Source: Limnanthes douglasii subsp. nivea
Lineage: Eukaryota > Streptophyta > Magnoliopsida > Brassicales > Limnanthaceae
NCBI GenBank assembly: GCA_036936605.1
Contig: JAUPFV010000002.1
Coordinates: forward strand, 124,852,376-124,916,375
DNA: 64,000 nucleotides
Direction: 5' to 3'
Shown here piece by piece: positions 12,165 to 24,069 of the stretch (the stretch's first letter is position 1; the number at the start of each line of letters is the position of its first letter). The position numbers were made by a program, and so were the translations under genes. The notes beneath the pieces are model-generated. The model had not been told where the DNA came from, ran no database searches, and was given only the letters and a program-made list of their open reading frames with translations.

Positions 12165-13790
12165 TGTTAAGTATATACTTAAAATTATGATGACAAGATT
12201 GCTATCAAAGTTTTAACTTAGTGTCAAAGATTGTAACTTGGTGTGGAAGTTGTAACTTGATATCTCACACTATAACTTAGAGTTGAAGTTGGACGATGAA
12301 GTTGAGACTAAGTGCCAAAGATTGTAAGTAAGGGCTGAAGCTTGAACTCAATGTTGACACTAAAACTAGGTGATGATGGATGGAACTAAATGTTGTAGCT
12401 TGAGAAATTTGACCGGAGCATTTCAGTTGGAACTAAGTTAGGAGCATAATGAGTCAATTGGAACATACAAATTGGGCATAAACGAAGACATGTTGGTTGT
12501 TTCCACTAGACTAAAGTCCTTGGCCAAAGGTGTAGTGAATGGGTTAATAATTTACTTGATAGCCTGACCCATTTATGATATTGATGCCCTCTAGCTGATA
12601 GTGCAAAAACATGTACCAATGCTTTTTTTCCCAAGGGTTCTAAGATCCTATGTTGATGCCTATATGTGAGGGTATCGATGACCTGCGTGAATTCTATTGA
12701 AACGTATGTGTTTTGATCTAGCTGATAGTGCAAAAACATGTACCAATGCTTTTTTTCCCAAGGGTTCTAAGATCCTATGTTGATGCCTACATGTTGGTTG
12801 TTTCCACTAGACTAAAGTCCTTGGCGAAAGGTGTAGTGAATGGGTTAATAATTTACTTGATAGCCTGACCCATTTATGATATTGATGCCCTCTAGCTGAT
12901 AGTGCAAAAACATGTACCAATGCTTTTTTTCCCAAGGGTTCTAAGATCCTATGTTGATGCCTATATGTGAGGGTATCGATGACCTACGTGAATTCTATTG
13001 AAACGTATGTGTTTTGATCTAATAGAGTTGGACTTAAGTTCTTGATTAAATTGGGTTTCTTCTATTTGGTGGAAGTTTTCTACTTAATTAGGTCTCATAT
13101 TTTGGTCTTCTTATATTAATTGTATTTCTTATTAATTATATTTCATATTAATTAGGACTTATATTTATTAAGTTTCATATTAATCAAGATTTTCTATTTT
13201 CTGATTATGGATTTATTATAACTGTTGATTAATGTAATTTAATCTTGAGCATATGTTGAAGAATTATTCTTTTCTTTAAGTCTATAAATAGATGAATCAA
13301 AACGTGTGATAAATGTATGACATGATGAAGCAATAATAGAGGAAATAGAGGAGATCGGCGAGTTTTTTAGTAAAGATTGTATTGAGGTAGAAAATAAACA
13401 TTTTCGTAAGAATTCTGAAATTTACAGTTTCTTTGTAAGCCTAGGAAAGAGTTTTGTAATAAAGTTGAGTGATTAAGTGTTTAATGTTTGAGAGTCTTCT
13501 TGTAACCTCCTATAAATATATTATGTTTGTTACCCGTGGATGTAAGATTTCTTTACGATCAAAACAATGTTAAATATATTTTTGTGCGATTTATTTAATT
13601 TTTGTTCTTTTTAGTTAAATTTGTTCATGAAATAAGGTAAGATCTAAAGATATTATTACCTCATAAAACCTCTTGGGTACGTGTTTGCCAACTCTTAGCT
13701 AGTGATTCAGCTGCGTGGCTAGGATTTGGCCTAGCGAATCTTGTTAAGGTTTGATCAGATCTTGTTCATATATTTTTTTTTATTTCCTTA
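12165..13790 (+). repeat. Left LTR of COP-1
   Basis: It starts TGTTAAGTATATAC and aligns with the right copy through a long AACTTAGTGTCAAAG-type tract, a stretch with SV-like CTATAAATAGATGA (about 13282, a plausible TATA/leader region) and a shared GCTAGGATTTGGCCTAGC segment near 13715. The 3' edge is approximate, because no clean tRNA-Met primer site is preserved. It is about 330 bp longer than the right copy because of the block duplication at 12488-13020. Confidence 0.7.
12488..13020. repeat. Shuffled block duplication inside the COP-1 left LTR
   Basis: Three sequence blocks occur in the order P-Q-R-Q-P-Q-R: P at 12488-12590 and 12789-12891, Q at 12591-12662, 12718-12788 and 12892-12963, R at 12663-12717 and 12964-13020. 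Copies are almost identical, with single-base differences such as GCCAAAGG/GCGAAAGG. The right LTR has a single P-like segment, so the duplications happened after insertion and are recent compared with the LTR divergence. Confidence 0.9.
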
Positions 13791-13879
13791 AGAAGTGGTG
13801 TGAAACGTATAGATCTGAAATCAATATTTGATGTTGGTGAAGAAGACAAAATCCAAGGGTGATCGTAAATATGGAGTAA

Positions 13880-14292
13880 AATTCAAATACAATCATAATA
13901 ATGAATTTCATAAAGTTTAACCTTCATAAATTCATAGGAGATAATGATTTTAATCTTCAAAGGATTAGCGTCAAAACATTCGTTCTACATATGAGAATAT
14001 TTACTATCGTTAAAGGGAAGTGTAAAAATGAGATTGATGTCGAGGTAGTATGCAAGGTAAATAATATGTTGATATTGAGTTTGGGGGATGATGTGCTTTG
14101 AAAGGTATTCGAAGAGTCTTCATTCATTAATATATAAAATATGTTTAAAATTATTTACATAAAAAATCCTTGGTGAATAGGTTGTACCTGTAGAAGCACC
14201 TTTACAAATTATAAATTAATGGGATCGGGAAGATCTGAAGATACTTGGATGATTACAATAGAATCATTCTTGATTTGAATATAGTTGATGTC
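13880..14292 (+). pseudogene. COP-1 gag fragment
   Basis: The open stretch 13901-14101 has KFIGDNDFNLQRI, similar to the KFDGxNFxLWK start of copia Gag. After a stop, other frames continue with KSLVNRLYL and YLDDYNRIILDLNIVDVK, the family's conserved core. The match breaks at about 14292, where RT sequence of GYP-2 begins on the other strand. Several stops are present and the rest of Gag is missing. Confidence 0.72.
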
Positions 14293-15035
14293 AAGTTGGC
14301 AAACGTTTCTTGGAGATCGGACAAGTGCAACTTCTCATCCACACTCTTCACCATCATGTCATCAATGTATACTTCCATATTTCTTCCAATCTGATGAGTA
14401 AATGCCTTGTTGACTAATCTCTGATAAGTAGCCCCAACATTTTTCAAACCAAATGGCATTACCTTGTAGAAATGAAGACCTCTGTCAGGGAAAAATATGG
14501 TATGCTCTTGATCCTTTGGATCTACTTGAATCTGATTGTATCCGGAGAAGGCATCCACAAAGGAAAGCAGCTTGTTCCCAGAGGTGGAGTCTACTAACTG
14601 ATCAATCCGGGGGACTGGATACAAATATTTTGGGCAAGCTCTATTGAGATCTGTGAAGTCAATGCACATGCGCCACTTGCCATTTTTCTTTTTTACCAGA
14701 ACCGGATTGGCAGTCCACAAAGGATATTGAGATTCCTTGATATGCCCTATCTTTGTGAGCCTGTCAACCTCTTGCACAATGACATCAACCTTCTCCTTAA
14801 AAAAAGCTCTTCTCTTTTGAACCACTGGTACTACGTCTCTTCGGACGGATAGGTGATGCGATATCACTTCTGATGGAACCCCAGTAACATCAGCATTGCA
14901 CCAAGCAAAAACGTGTTGATGGTTCTTCAAAAACTTTAACATTTCATCTTTCAAAACGGGTGACATCTTAGACCCTATCTTGACACTTTTTCCTTCTTCC
15001 AGACAGTGTGTTTCTACCTCTTCGACCGGTATCAA
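14293..15035 (-). pseudogene. GYP-2 RT, N-terminal part only
   Basis: It encodes the pre-RT linker (CLEEGKSVKIGSKM, HVFAWCNADVTGVP) and RT palm with MCIDFTDLNRA, VDAFSGYNQI and an intact YIDD box. The frame leaves recognisable RT sequence at LANLTS/LANVS, where it joins copia gag. This is the least damaged RT catalytic region in the window, but the domain is truncated. Confidence 0.88.
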
Positions 15036-15098
15036 TACTCCAGGGGTCTCTCTGGGGTCATCAATTTCACCCTCACCCCCAGAAAGACCCCCAAATTG

Positions 15099-15917
15099 CT
15101 ATTGTTCGTTAATACTGACTGCCCCCAGCGTTCGAGGAGCCAGGGCGGTAGCATAACATTCTCTTGCAATCTTTTGGTTGCTCCGGACGACTCCAACCTG
15201 TCCCTGAACAACATATTTTAAGCATTGGTGGACTGTTGAAGCCACTGCATGCATCCTAGAGGGCCAAGACCTCCCTAGAATAGCATTATAGCAAGTGGGA
15301 CAATCCACCACAATAAAGAGTATTCTAACCATTTTCTTGAAAGAGCCCTTGCCCAATAGAACTTCCTCTTCGAACTCTCCGATCACATCTGCTGAGCTGC
15401 CTGTAAAGCCCACAATTAATCTGTCCAAATTCTGAATTACAGCTGGATTTTTCATTCTCGTGTATGTGTTTAAGAAAAGGATATTGGCTGAGCTTCCAGT
15501 ATCCACCAAAATTCGTCTTATGTCGTTTCCCCCAATAGATGCTCCTATGACAACAGCATCCTCTTGTGGGCCATCAATATTTCTTAAATCATCTTCATCA
15601 AAAACAATGAAGGGGAATGAATTTTGTGACTGATAGGAAGTCATGCCTCCTTCTAGCTGGGAGGCTAAAGTATGAACGTGCCTCTTCCTCGAAGAAGCAG
15701 TAGGAGCTGTCATAGTGTCCCCTCCGAAAATTGTAAGTGACTCAAAAAACTTAATGAGTCCGGAGACCGACCTAGAACATTCCTCTATTGTACCCACTCT
15801 GTTTCGAGTTGGATCAGGATCCAAGTACTCAGATTCCACATCAAACCTCTCAATTATAACCATGGCTCCCTCCGGAACAGCATTACTTGGACCAACCCGG
15901 TGAGTGTTGTCAGGCAT
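15099..15917 (-). pseudogene. GYP-2 aspartic protease region
   Basis: An open stretch of 272 residues with the intact retropepsin-like active site ILVDTGSSANILF and the second block NAILGRSWPSRMHAVAST. It is separated from gag and RT by stops. It keeps the canonical DTG that GYP-1 has lost. Confidence 0.86.
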
Positions 15918-17495
15918 GTTACCTCATCTTCTTTTGATGTAAGCCCCCAGCTTCCCCCTCTCAATCAAGTTCTGAACTTCTTGTTTCAATGCTATGCAGT
16001 CATCAGTGGTATGCCCAATATCATTGTGATATTGTCAAAAAGAGTTATTGCGATGTTCTCTGGGAGACTGCAATGTGGCTGGTCTCTGATAATGCACCTC
16101 GTCCTTTGTTTTATCAAAAATGGTGGCCACACTTTCTTTCAATTCTGCGAACCACTCCGGTTGGACCCATGGCCCTCTCTTGTTTCTGGATTGTTGACTC
16201 TGAGCAGGAGCAGCTGGCTGAGACTGAGCTTTTGCCCTACCATGCCCCTGTCCGGTCTCTCTTGCTTTGTTCCCGGACTGATTTTGATTGGGATTTGGTG
16301 CCACCGGGGTAGACCTCACCTGCCTGTGCACCCTGGTTTTCTTTGTATCATCAACGTTTATTTGTTTTCCAACCTGATTCAGCAACCCTCCCCAGGTCAT
16401 GGCCTTCTTTCTGGTCACTGAATCAGCTAGATTGCCTGGGTTCAAACCCTGTCTTAGGGATGCTATTGCTACCTGTTCGAAGCAATCAGCCAACCCATTC
16501 TTGGTGTTCACAAAACAGCTTATATATTCTTTCAAGGACTCATTTGGTTCATGGGCACAATGGATTATTGTGTCTCCATTGCCCTTTCGCTCTTTACTCC
16601 CTACAAACTACCTTCGAAAGGCTACCCAAAAAGTATCGAAGTCTTTAATACAACCCTGAGGCAGGCTGTTGTACTATTTTAGAGCACTCCCCGTGAATGA
16701 TTGGGAGAATGTCCTACAAAGTAGTTTATCATCGTCGTCAAAGTTCATCATGAAGTTTTTAAATTGTTCCAGATGGTTGTCCGGATCAGTACTGCCATCG
16801 TACTTCTCTATTTTGGTGTTGTCAAATCTCTTTGGGAGGTTTCCCGACAGAATTTTAGAAGACAATGGAGATTGCCTCCAATTCCTTCCACGACTGAACA
16901 CAGTATCCTCATTGGGAGTTGCAAAGATACCTGGTTCATCGTGAAAAGCGAAGGGATCCATCAGCATCCGGTCCACATGCATCCGGCTGTGAGATGATCC
17001 TTTACCAATATTCTTCTTCATCCTTCCATGTCTATCCCTTTTCCTTGAATATTTTTTGATCTGCTTTTGTTTCTTTCTAGTTCGACCCTCATCGCTGCTT
17101 GAGGATAAAGATTTTTCAAGTCCCTCATCGTCCGAAGAGCTATCAGAAGATTCTGAGCTTGAGTCAGAACTCTCCACTGGCTTGGACCGGTGAGACTTTT
17201 TGAGCTGGCATGAGTCTTTTTGGTGCTCACATGAGTCTTTGAAGACTCATGCTCTCTGGGGTTGTCGGTGTGATGAGCAACTGATGCTTTGGACTTTTCT
17301 TTCAGGCCCATCTTAGCCTTTTCGGCCCTCAGAGCCTCTATTCCACCTTTTAGCCTATCACGCTCTTCGATAGTGTATTCATCGTTCTCTCCCACCACTT
17401 TGAGCAGAGCCGGTGGTGCTTCTGGATTGTCCGGATTTATTCGGACAGACTTTCTTTGCTGGTTTTGAATGCTTGATTCAGGCACCCTCTCCTCC
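15918..17495 (-). pseudogene. GYP-2 gag
   Basis: Three overlapping frames (17485-17018, 17177-16674, 16535-16035) together give a full-length Tat-type Gag: an acidic/coiled N-terminus (DEYTIEERDRLKGGIEALRA), a serine-rich tract, a basic RKKQKQIKKYSRKRDRHGR block, the conserved NLPKRFDNTKIEKYDGSTDP core, and AIASLRQGLNPGNLADSV. Frameshifts near 17100 and 16600 and a stop near 16034 separate the parts. Confidence 0.85.
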
Positions 17496-17512
17496 TACTA
17501 TGGTCGCCAATT

Positions 17513-17921
17513 TGGTGTGGATAATTATTGCCTGAGGGTAGGCTTGTAATTTGGTTGGAGTTTTATAGTAGTATGTGGGTGTTATGTGTTTAGAGTAGAG
17601 AGTAGAGAGATAATTAAGCTGGCTGGTAGCAGTTAATTCTCATTACCCACACTTAATGCAGGTGCTTGGGTATTTATACCCTGATGTTTGGGCCCTTATG
17701 GGCTTTCGAGTCATGTTTAATGGACCCGGGTCATGTTCAAAGAACCATGAGCTCTTAAGTAAGAGAGCAAGTAGCTTAGTCAAGAAGTGTTTAGGTTTTT
17801 TATTACTTTTGTCATAGTTCGAACAGTCCTATGGTCTGAGTGTTCGAAGTGATATGTCCGGTCCGGAGGCATTGGACCGAATTGTCCTTGTCCGGGGAGT
17901 ATGCAGAATTCGGACTCATCA
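17513..17921 (-). repeat. 5' LTR of GYP-2 (409 bp)
   Basis: It starts TGGTGTGGATAAT and ends GGACTCATCA on the plus strand. It is 30-40 bp longer than the GYP-1 and GYP-4 LTRs, with extra sequence in its distal half. The primer site (TTGGCGACCATAGTA on the minus strand, 17496-17510) lies next to it. Confidence 0.88.
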
Positions 17922-18446
17922 ATGACAGCTGGACAAATTAAAAGGTTGAGTAAAAGAGTTCTTGGTACATCTATCATCATCGACATGAACCCCTGGACTT
18001 TAGGTCATCATGAAGATGCAATATGTGCCTGAAGGTGTAGTTCTAGTTAAGATGAAGTTTGAAAATAATGATATGGATGATAATGCTTCTACAAAAGTTG
18101 TTTTCAAGCTGGGATCGGGTTCGGTCTTTGCAAAGGGGTTCAATATTTTTTTGTTTGAGTCTTGGCTTGAAGTTTGATCGGTCAAAGGTTTCAGATGTTG
18201 AAATAATGGAATAACTGTCAAGTGTTGGTCAATCAGATCTTGAGTTAGATAAGATGAATTTTATTACCGTCTTCTTAGATGTAGAAAGTTTGGAGATTGG
18301 TCTGCTATGAATAATTTCCTTGATAGAGTTCACATGTTTCTTGAGAATGAATCACTAAAGGTGTGCAGGTGGATAGTTTATCTCAAGTGAGTAGTAAAAG
18401 CATCAGGGTAACACATTCTGCTGTTAATGAGCTTAGGTGTAGAATT
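17922..18446 (+). other. COP-1 internal remnant right of GYP-2
   Basis: About 0.5 kb between GYP-2 and the right COP-1 LTR with no intact frame. Short stretches such as QIKRLSKRVLG recall copia polymerase C-terminal sequence, but the match is too weak to assign a domain. Confidence 0.4.
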
Positions 18447-19735
18447 TGTAAGTATATGATTAAAGTGACAACGACAAGATCATTGCTAAAGGATTGACTT
18501 AGTGTCAAATGTTGTTGGTGTGGAAGCTGCAACTTGGTATTGTAGGCTCTAAATTAGAATGAAAACTGGATTTTGAAGTTAAGACTAAGTTTCAAAGACA
18601 ATAACTAAGGGTTGAAGCTGAGGCTGAGTACTGACATTGGAACTAGGTGTCGATGGCTGGAACTAAGTGTTGTAGCTGGAGAAATATGATCAAAGAGGTT
18701 TACTAATAAATATTGACTATTTATGAAAATGTATACTCAACTGGACTTAGGTATTGAAAAGTCTACAAGAAGCAAAGAGTTGAGCATAGGCGAAGACATG
18801 TTGGTTATTTCTACCGGGTTGAAGACCTTGTTCGATGGTATAGAGAATGGGACACTCTTGTGTCGATGATGTGACTGATGCATATTAGTGAGGCTCCCTA
18901 ATTGATGTTGTTGAGGACTTGTGTCAATACCCCTATCTGAGGGGGGCGATAACATGTCTCAATACCGCTGAAATATTGTGCGCTTTGATATGATAGAGGA
19001 GAGCTTAATTTTTTTATCAAACTAGGCTTCTTCTATTTGTTTGAAGTGTCCTATTAAATTTGGTCTTCTATTTTGGTATTCCTATATTAATTGGATTTTT
19101 AATTACTTATATTTCATAACAATCATTTCTTTTATATAAATAGTTTTTTCATAACCCAGATTTCCTATCTATTAAGTTTCATATTTTATGATTAGTGCTT
19201 AATTATAATCATTGATTAATGTGATTTAACATGGAACATCTGTTGGAGAATTAGAGTTCTCTTTAAGTCTATAAATAGATAAAGCATATTATGTGATAAA
19301 TGTGTCACTTTATAAAGTGACGACAACGACGATAGAGGAGATTGGTGAATCAATTTATAGAAATGTAGTGAGGTATGAGATAAACACTTAAATAAGCATT
19401 ATGAGATTCACGGATTCTTTGTAAGCGCAGAAAAGCACTTTGTAATAACGTTGAGTGATTATTATTTAGTATTTGAGAGTCTTCTTGGTAACTACCTATA
19501 AATATATTATGTTTGTTACTCGGAAATGTAGGATTTTTTCCCGATCCGAACCACATTAAATATTTTGTCATACGATTAAATTACTTTATGTTCTTTCTTG
19601 TTAAATGTGTTGAGTAAATAATGTAAAATTTGAATCTCTGTCGGCCACTGCTTCAGCTGAGTGGTTAGGATTCGGCCTAGCAAGTCTTGTTAGGGTTGGA
19701 ACATATCTTGTTCGGATATTGTTGATTTTTGTAAC
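18447..19735 (+). repeat. Right LTR of COP-1
   Basis: It begins TGTAAGTATATGATTAAAG and ends near 19735 after GGCCTAGCAAGTCTTGTTAGG. It aligns with the left LTR in the same order, with many substitutions and small indels, and lacks the P-Q-R duplication. The inner edge is better defined than the outer edge. Confidence 0.7.
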
Positions 19736-19878
19736 AAATTTAATACGAGGCTATAAGCCAAAAAAGTTCATAAAAAGAATAAGCCAAAAAAGTTTATTCA
19801 ACAAGTTTATTTGGATGAGCTATATATTTAAGGATGAACAAATTTTAATGTAAACGACTTTAATACAGAATTAAGCAA

Positions 19879-20100
19879 TGATGAACTAAATGACTCATGG
19901 TAAATTTGATTATTTGGAATTGCATTAGTAAACAGGAGAAGAATAGTTTTAAAGAGAGAAATAGATTCTAGAAAGAGAAAATTAAAGTGTGCAAGTGTTG
20001 TAACTCAAAAATCCAACCGTTTTATTAGTTCAGCTTTTGCCTTCATATAGAGGCGCAAAGACTTAGGTTACAACTGAAATTTGTTACATAAAAAGGGTAA
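19879..20100 (-). repeat. 3' LTR remnant of GYP-3
   Basis: It begins TGATGAACTAAATG and matches the right LTR from TTTGATTATTTGGAATTG to AGATTCTAGAAAGAGAAAA, then resumes at AGTGTGCAAGTGT. About 350 bp of the right LTR is missing between these points. The inner end could not be fixed. Confidence 0.6.
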
Positions 20101-20442
20101 ATTGCACTTTCAGTCTTTAACTAAAATACACATTATGAATTCCTCCTCCAATTTTACCATAAGTTACATTACATTTTATTGTTTGCACTTTTAGTCCCTG
20201 AACTCCCATTTCCTTATCAGTAGCCTCCTTAGTTTTCATGGAAGTAAATAAATGAGAACTAATTGAACTCGAATGTAGCCAAAAGTATTGATAACTTCCT
20301 CTTCCATGATTCGACGCAAACCAATAATTCGGTTACACCATTATTCATTCGAGGTGCATCGAAATATACTCATAGATGATCATCCCTTGAATTAGATTCG
20401 AAGTAAAACTAATAAATTTAAATATCAAGTCTATTCCAAAAC
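20101..20442. other. Unassigned sequence between GYP-3 LTR and SINE
   Basis: No gene is seen. A GGGTAAATTGCACTTTCAGT phrase at about 20095 and a related TTGCACTTTTAGTCCCTGAA at about 20184 resemble phrases frequent in dispersed plant repeats. A polypurine tract for GYP-3 should lie here but was not identified. Confidence 0.35.
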
Positions 20443-20700
20443 AAATCATGACCCTTTAAGCCCTTAAGGGGTAGCCGAGTTGGTTGAGTATGGCATTCTT
20501 ATGAACAAAAGGTCATGAGTTCGAGTCCCTCTACATACGCTTTCTCGGCTGAGCATGTCACCTTGTGTGGTTTACCTTCTGGCGTTGGTTTGCAGGCTAT
20601 CGCGTCAGACTGAGGGTTTACCCTGTGCGCACTCATTGCACTCTGAGTAGCGGCTGCGGGTTCCCTCCGAAAAAAAAATAAAAAAAATCATGACCCTTTA
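20443..20700 (+). mobile_element. tRNA-derived SINE with 16-bp target duplication
   Basis: The 16-mer AAATCATGACCCTTTA occurs at 20443-20458 and again at 20685-20700. Between them is a 226-bp unit that starts with a tRNA-like promoter: box A-like TAGCCGAGTTGG (about 20472) and box B-like AGTTCGAGTCCC (about 20518). It ends with an A-rich tail interrupted by one T. This is the standard form of a plant SINE mobilised by LINE machinery. The family was not identified. It lies in GYP-3, so it inserted after that element. Confidence 0.92.
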
Positions 20701-20857
20701 GGTGCTAAACCTACACCTAGGCCCCTAGTATCGCAGATGTCAAACCCTTTCCACCTTTGAACACGTCTTTCCTTCTCCAATAAATTCATTTTTCAGTTCA
20801 CTCTTTGATCCATAATCAAAATTTCTTGAGAGAGAAACAGAAAACCTCCTAACTCTT

Positions 20858-23850
20858 TTGCTACCTTCACCGGTTTCCTCAAACTTTCTAGCTATCTCCA
20901 CCGGAAAGTTCATACTTTCTGATCAATCTTCAATCAGATATGAGAAAACGCCTAAAATCCAGAAGATCCAAGGCCAGAATTCCCAACAACAGACAACAAA
21001 CTTGTCTTCGGAGCTTATGATAACTTCTGCATCAGTGAAATGGAAAAAGAATATAGATTTGCTGGGTTAATTAGCAACGCTCCTCGTGGAACGTCCACTT
21101 CAGTCATTCATTACGGTAATTTCGATCCCTCTAAATTTCATGTCTTTTCTCCTTCACCTATTACAAAAGAGAGTCAGTCTTCAAAAACTCGAACGCCCAG
21201 AACACCTCGAATTTCTACCCTCCTTACTAAATCATCGCCTCGAATTAGTGGTGAAGTAAGCAAATATTCTTCGAAATAATCCAAAGTAACCCCTTCCTCG
21301 ACTTATCCCCCATGAGCTCCTAGAAAAATAACTTTCATAGCCATGGGAAACGATTTCGATGCTACATCAAATTGTTTAACCAAATATCCTCCCTCGAGGG
21401 AAATTGTTGAGACAGCCTCATTATCTCAACAAATTCCCTCGAAGAACCCTCCACAGATTAGAGACGAAGCAAAGGAAGCAGAGGAAGTTGATACCGATGA
21501 GGAAACCTCAAAAGAATCGGAGAATGCTACAAAGAAAAAGATCGGCAAACCAAGAAAAAAGAAAGCTCTGATTACTATATCCGCGGAAGAAAGAGCAGCA
21601 GTTGGTGACAATTTAAAATCTCTTGATGCAGATTATATTGTTGTCTTGAAAAAACGTTTCATATATATGGTATCAACAAAGCCAATCATCGGATTTGAAG
21701 AAACAATGGGGAATTGGAAACAAAATTACCTTTCGACTTCCCAAAAAAGGGGAGACACCCTTAGACTATAAACAAAGATGAGTTGGTAGTCTATCCGGAA
21801 ATCATCAGTTGGGCCTTCGGTTCCCATTATATCCCATGATAGTTGACTACTTCGAATTTCTAGATCTGTACCCAACTCAAGTGACATCAAATCAATGGTT
21901 CACACTCATGCCTGTAATCAGAGCCTCTCGCTTGTCTAAGATTCCGATCATCATCAAATATTTTATATCTTTGACCATATTATCTAAGGGACCAAAAATT
22001 CCATTTTACTATCTTACATTAGATGATGACCTAAAAATCATCGATGACCTAAAAATCATCAATGACCTTCTGGAAGCGGACAAGTTTTGGAAGCAAAAAT
22101 TCATCTTCATCTCATGAGCGTAAGAAAACAATAAATAAATATCTGAAGCCAATCCATCGATATTGAACCTCGTTTGGAGGAGTAGTATTAAATATTATAA
22201 TACTACTCTTCTTAAACTAATTTATTTATATTGTTACCCTTATTCACTGTCAACTTATATGTTGCTATCAGAAATTCCGAGGCGCTACGCCATTCTTCGA
22301 GCAAGAGCCAAAGAAATATTCATTAAAGTTTTCGTTTGGGCTTAAGCAAAGTGGAACAATGCTTTTCACACAGCCTTCCAACCAATTAATTTTCTCAACA
22401 GTCAATTATTTCCGATCACACCTGGAGCCTTCCCTCCTGGAAATTTGATGGAACAGCCCAACCCTCGTCAAGCTTGCAAAATATTAGTCCATCCCAATTG
22501 CAAGGTATTATTACCCATCCGCAACAGATCAGACAGTCACCTACGTCAAAAGAAAAAGGCAAAAAATAACAAAAAGGCAAGTTGTACATCTGGTGCTAGC
22601 CCTTCAACAAATCCAAAACCTAAACGCTCAAAAAAAACAAAGGAAAGCACACTTTCAACCATCAAAGAAGGAAAAGAGGGAGAACCTTCTCCAAAAAAGA
22701 AGAAAACTGTTACACCTTCGAAAAATAAAAGTTTCACCAGTCCCCAGAAGAAAGGGAAGCAACAGACAGTTGTGACCATCGAAGACATAATATCTGAAGA
22801 CGACGAGGTCATTGCTGCTGAGAATCAGCAAAGTCCTCAAAAGGAAAAGGAAACAACCGACAAAGACGCTCCAATTGTTGTAGAAGATAATCAAGATGAT
22901 GATCAATTTGACCCTGGCAGTTTTATCAACTTCGATGAATCACAAGAGCTTGTTGGAGAAGAAGATCCTGTCATTCAAGATGTTCAGAATCATCTACACA
23001 ATTTTGGTAGAATATCCAAACCCTTTACCTCTAAAGCATCTTCTGAAATCATTGTTTCTACTGCTCCTACAACATCTTTGGATCTCACTCTTCGGTCTAG
23101 TCTAGTGTGTTTTCCTCTTTTTGCACCAAACCTAGATGTTCTCACCGCACTTCAACCGTTTTCCAATCTTACTATTGTAGCGAAATGGCAAGTTCTGAGT
23201 TGATCTAAAGCAAATGGCTAAATATATTGTCTTCAATGTGGACAACCGTTTTCAAACTAATCTAAAGCAAATGGTTAAATATATGGTATACTACAAAGGA
23301 TCTTATGAAGCTGAGAAAAAACTGAGGGAAAAATTTGGCAATCACATAAGAGATCAATTTCATGGATTCAAAATTGAAAGTTCTGAGTTAATCAGAGGAC
23401 TTCTATTTGTCAAAAGGAATTTACGAGAGCAGCATCGAATTGAGAAAGAAAATCTAAACACTTCATATTAGGAAGAGATAGATTGACTCAAAGCTAAAAA
23501 CCTTGACGACTTGGCTGCTGAGAAGAAAAAATCTGATGAGCTTCGAACTTCTCTTACGGAAAACGAAGCAGAAAAGAAGACCTTGACCAATGAGATGTCC
23601 ACATTGAAGACCAATTTTGAGAAGGAAAAACAACTTATTGTCACTACTGCAGAAGATGAGTGCACCCACGATATGTTGGCAGCTATCAAACAAGATAAAT
23701 CCATCACATTTCTTCGAGAAATTCATGCTACATATCCCAAGATAAAACTTGCTAGCTTGATATTCTTGTCGCCCCCTAAGCGAAGCTTTCGATCCTATTC
23801 CAAGTTCATCATCCGAAGAAGAGTCTTTCGAAGAGGAGTTATCTGAATAA
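20858..23850 (+). pseudogene. Antisense ORF of GYP-3, degenerate
   Basis: Segments in order are 21040-21279 (serine/threonine-rich), 21343-21771 (acidic stretch, basic KKKIGKPRKKK, then a start of the globular block), 21809-22117 (LGLRFPLYPMIVDYFEF, NQWFTLMPVIRASRLS, matching LGLRLPLDPEIVRY in GYP-1), a probable GT-AG intron at about 22184-22270, 22445-23203 (very K/E/S-rich linker), and 23214-23850 (coiled coil ending in the acidic tail SSSSEEESFEEELSE). Stops or frameshifts occur at about 21279, 21771, 22117 and 23470. It contains a doubled DDLKIIDDLKIINDLL phrase from a 21-bp duplication near 22030. Its last 340 bp from 23511 form the start of the tandem array. Function is unknown. Confidence 0.72.
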
Positions 23851-24069
23851 TTTCACTATCTTTTGAATTTATATTATCTTTTTGTACTTTTCATATTAGT
23901 ACTATAACTCTTGTACCCATCGAATTATTCAAAACGATAAATGTTTTTGCTTATACTTCAAATTTTTCATTAAGTTATGTTCACGTTTAACCTTTATTTA
24001 TATTAATTATTCGAAGCTAAAACATAATAAAATACTTTAAATGATTATTACAAAATGTAACCCCTCGAA

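Larger units (their letters stand above)
14293..17921 (-). mobile_element. GYP-2: truncated Tat-like gypsy element nested in COP-1
   Basis: On the minus strand it has an LTR (17921-17513), primer site, gag, protease and the first part of RT, then stops abruptly at about 14293 in the RT domain. RNase H, integrase, aORF and the 3' LTR are absent. It is in the GYP-1/GYP-4 family by LTR, primer site and protein similarity. Its orientation is opposite to the host copia element. The left junction falls within copia gag, so the loss of its 3' half and of copia pol may be one deletion. Confidence 0.88.
12165..19735 (+). mobile_element. COP-1: degenerate Ty1/copia retrotransposon interrupted by GYP-2
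   Basis: Two diverged direct repeats (12165-about 13790 and 18447-about 19735) begin TGTTAAGTATAT and TGTAAGTATAT and share long stretches, including CTTAGTGTCAAA and a GGCCTAGC-containing end. They are read as copia LTRs. Just inside the left repeat is a copia-type gag fragment. Within gag the sequence jumps to GYP-2, and after GYP-2 only about 0.5 kb of unassigned internal sequence remains before the right repeat. Most of pol is missing. The high LTR divergence makes this the oldest element in the nest at this site. Confidence 0.75.
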
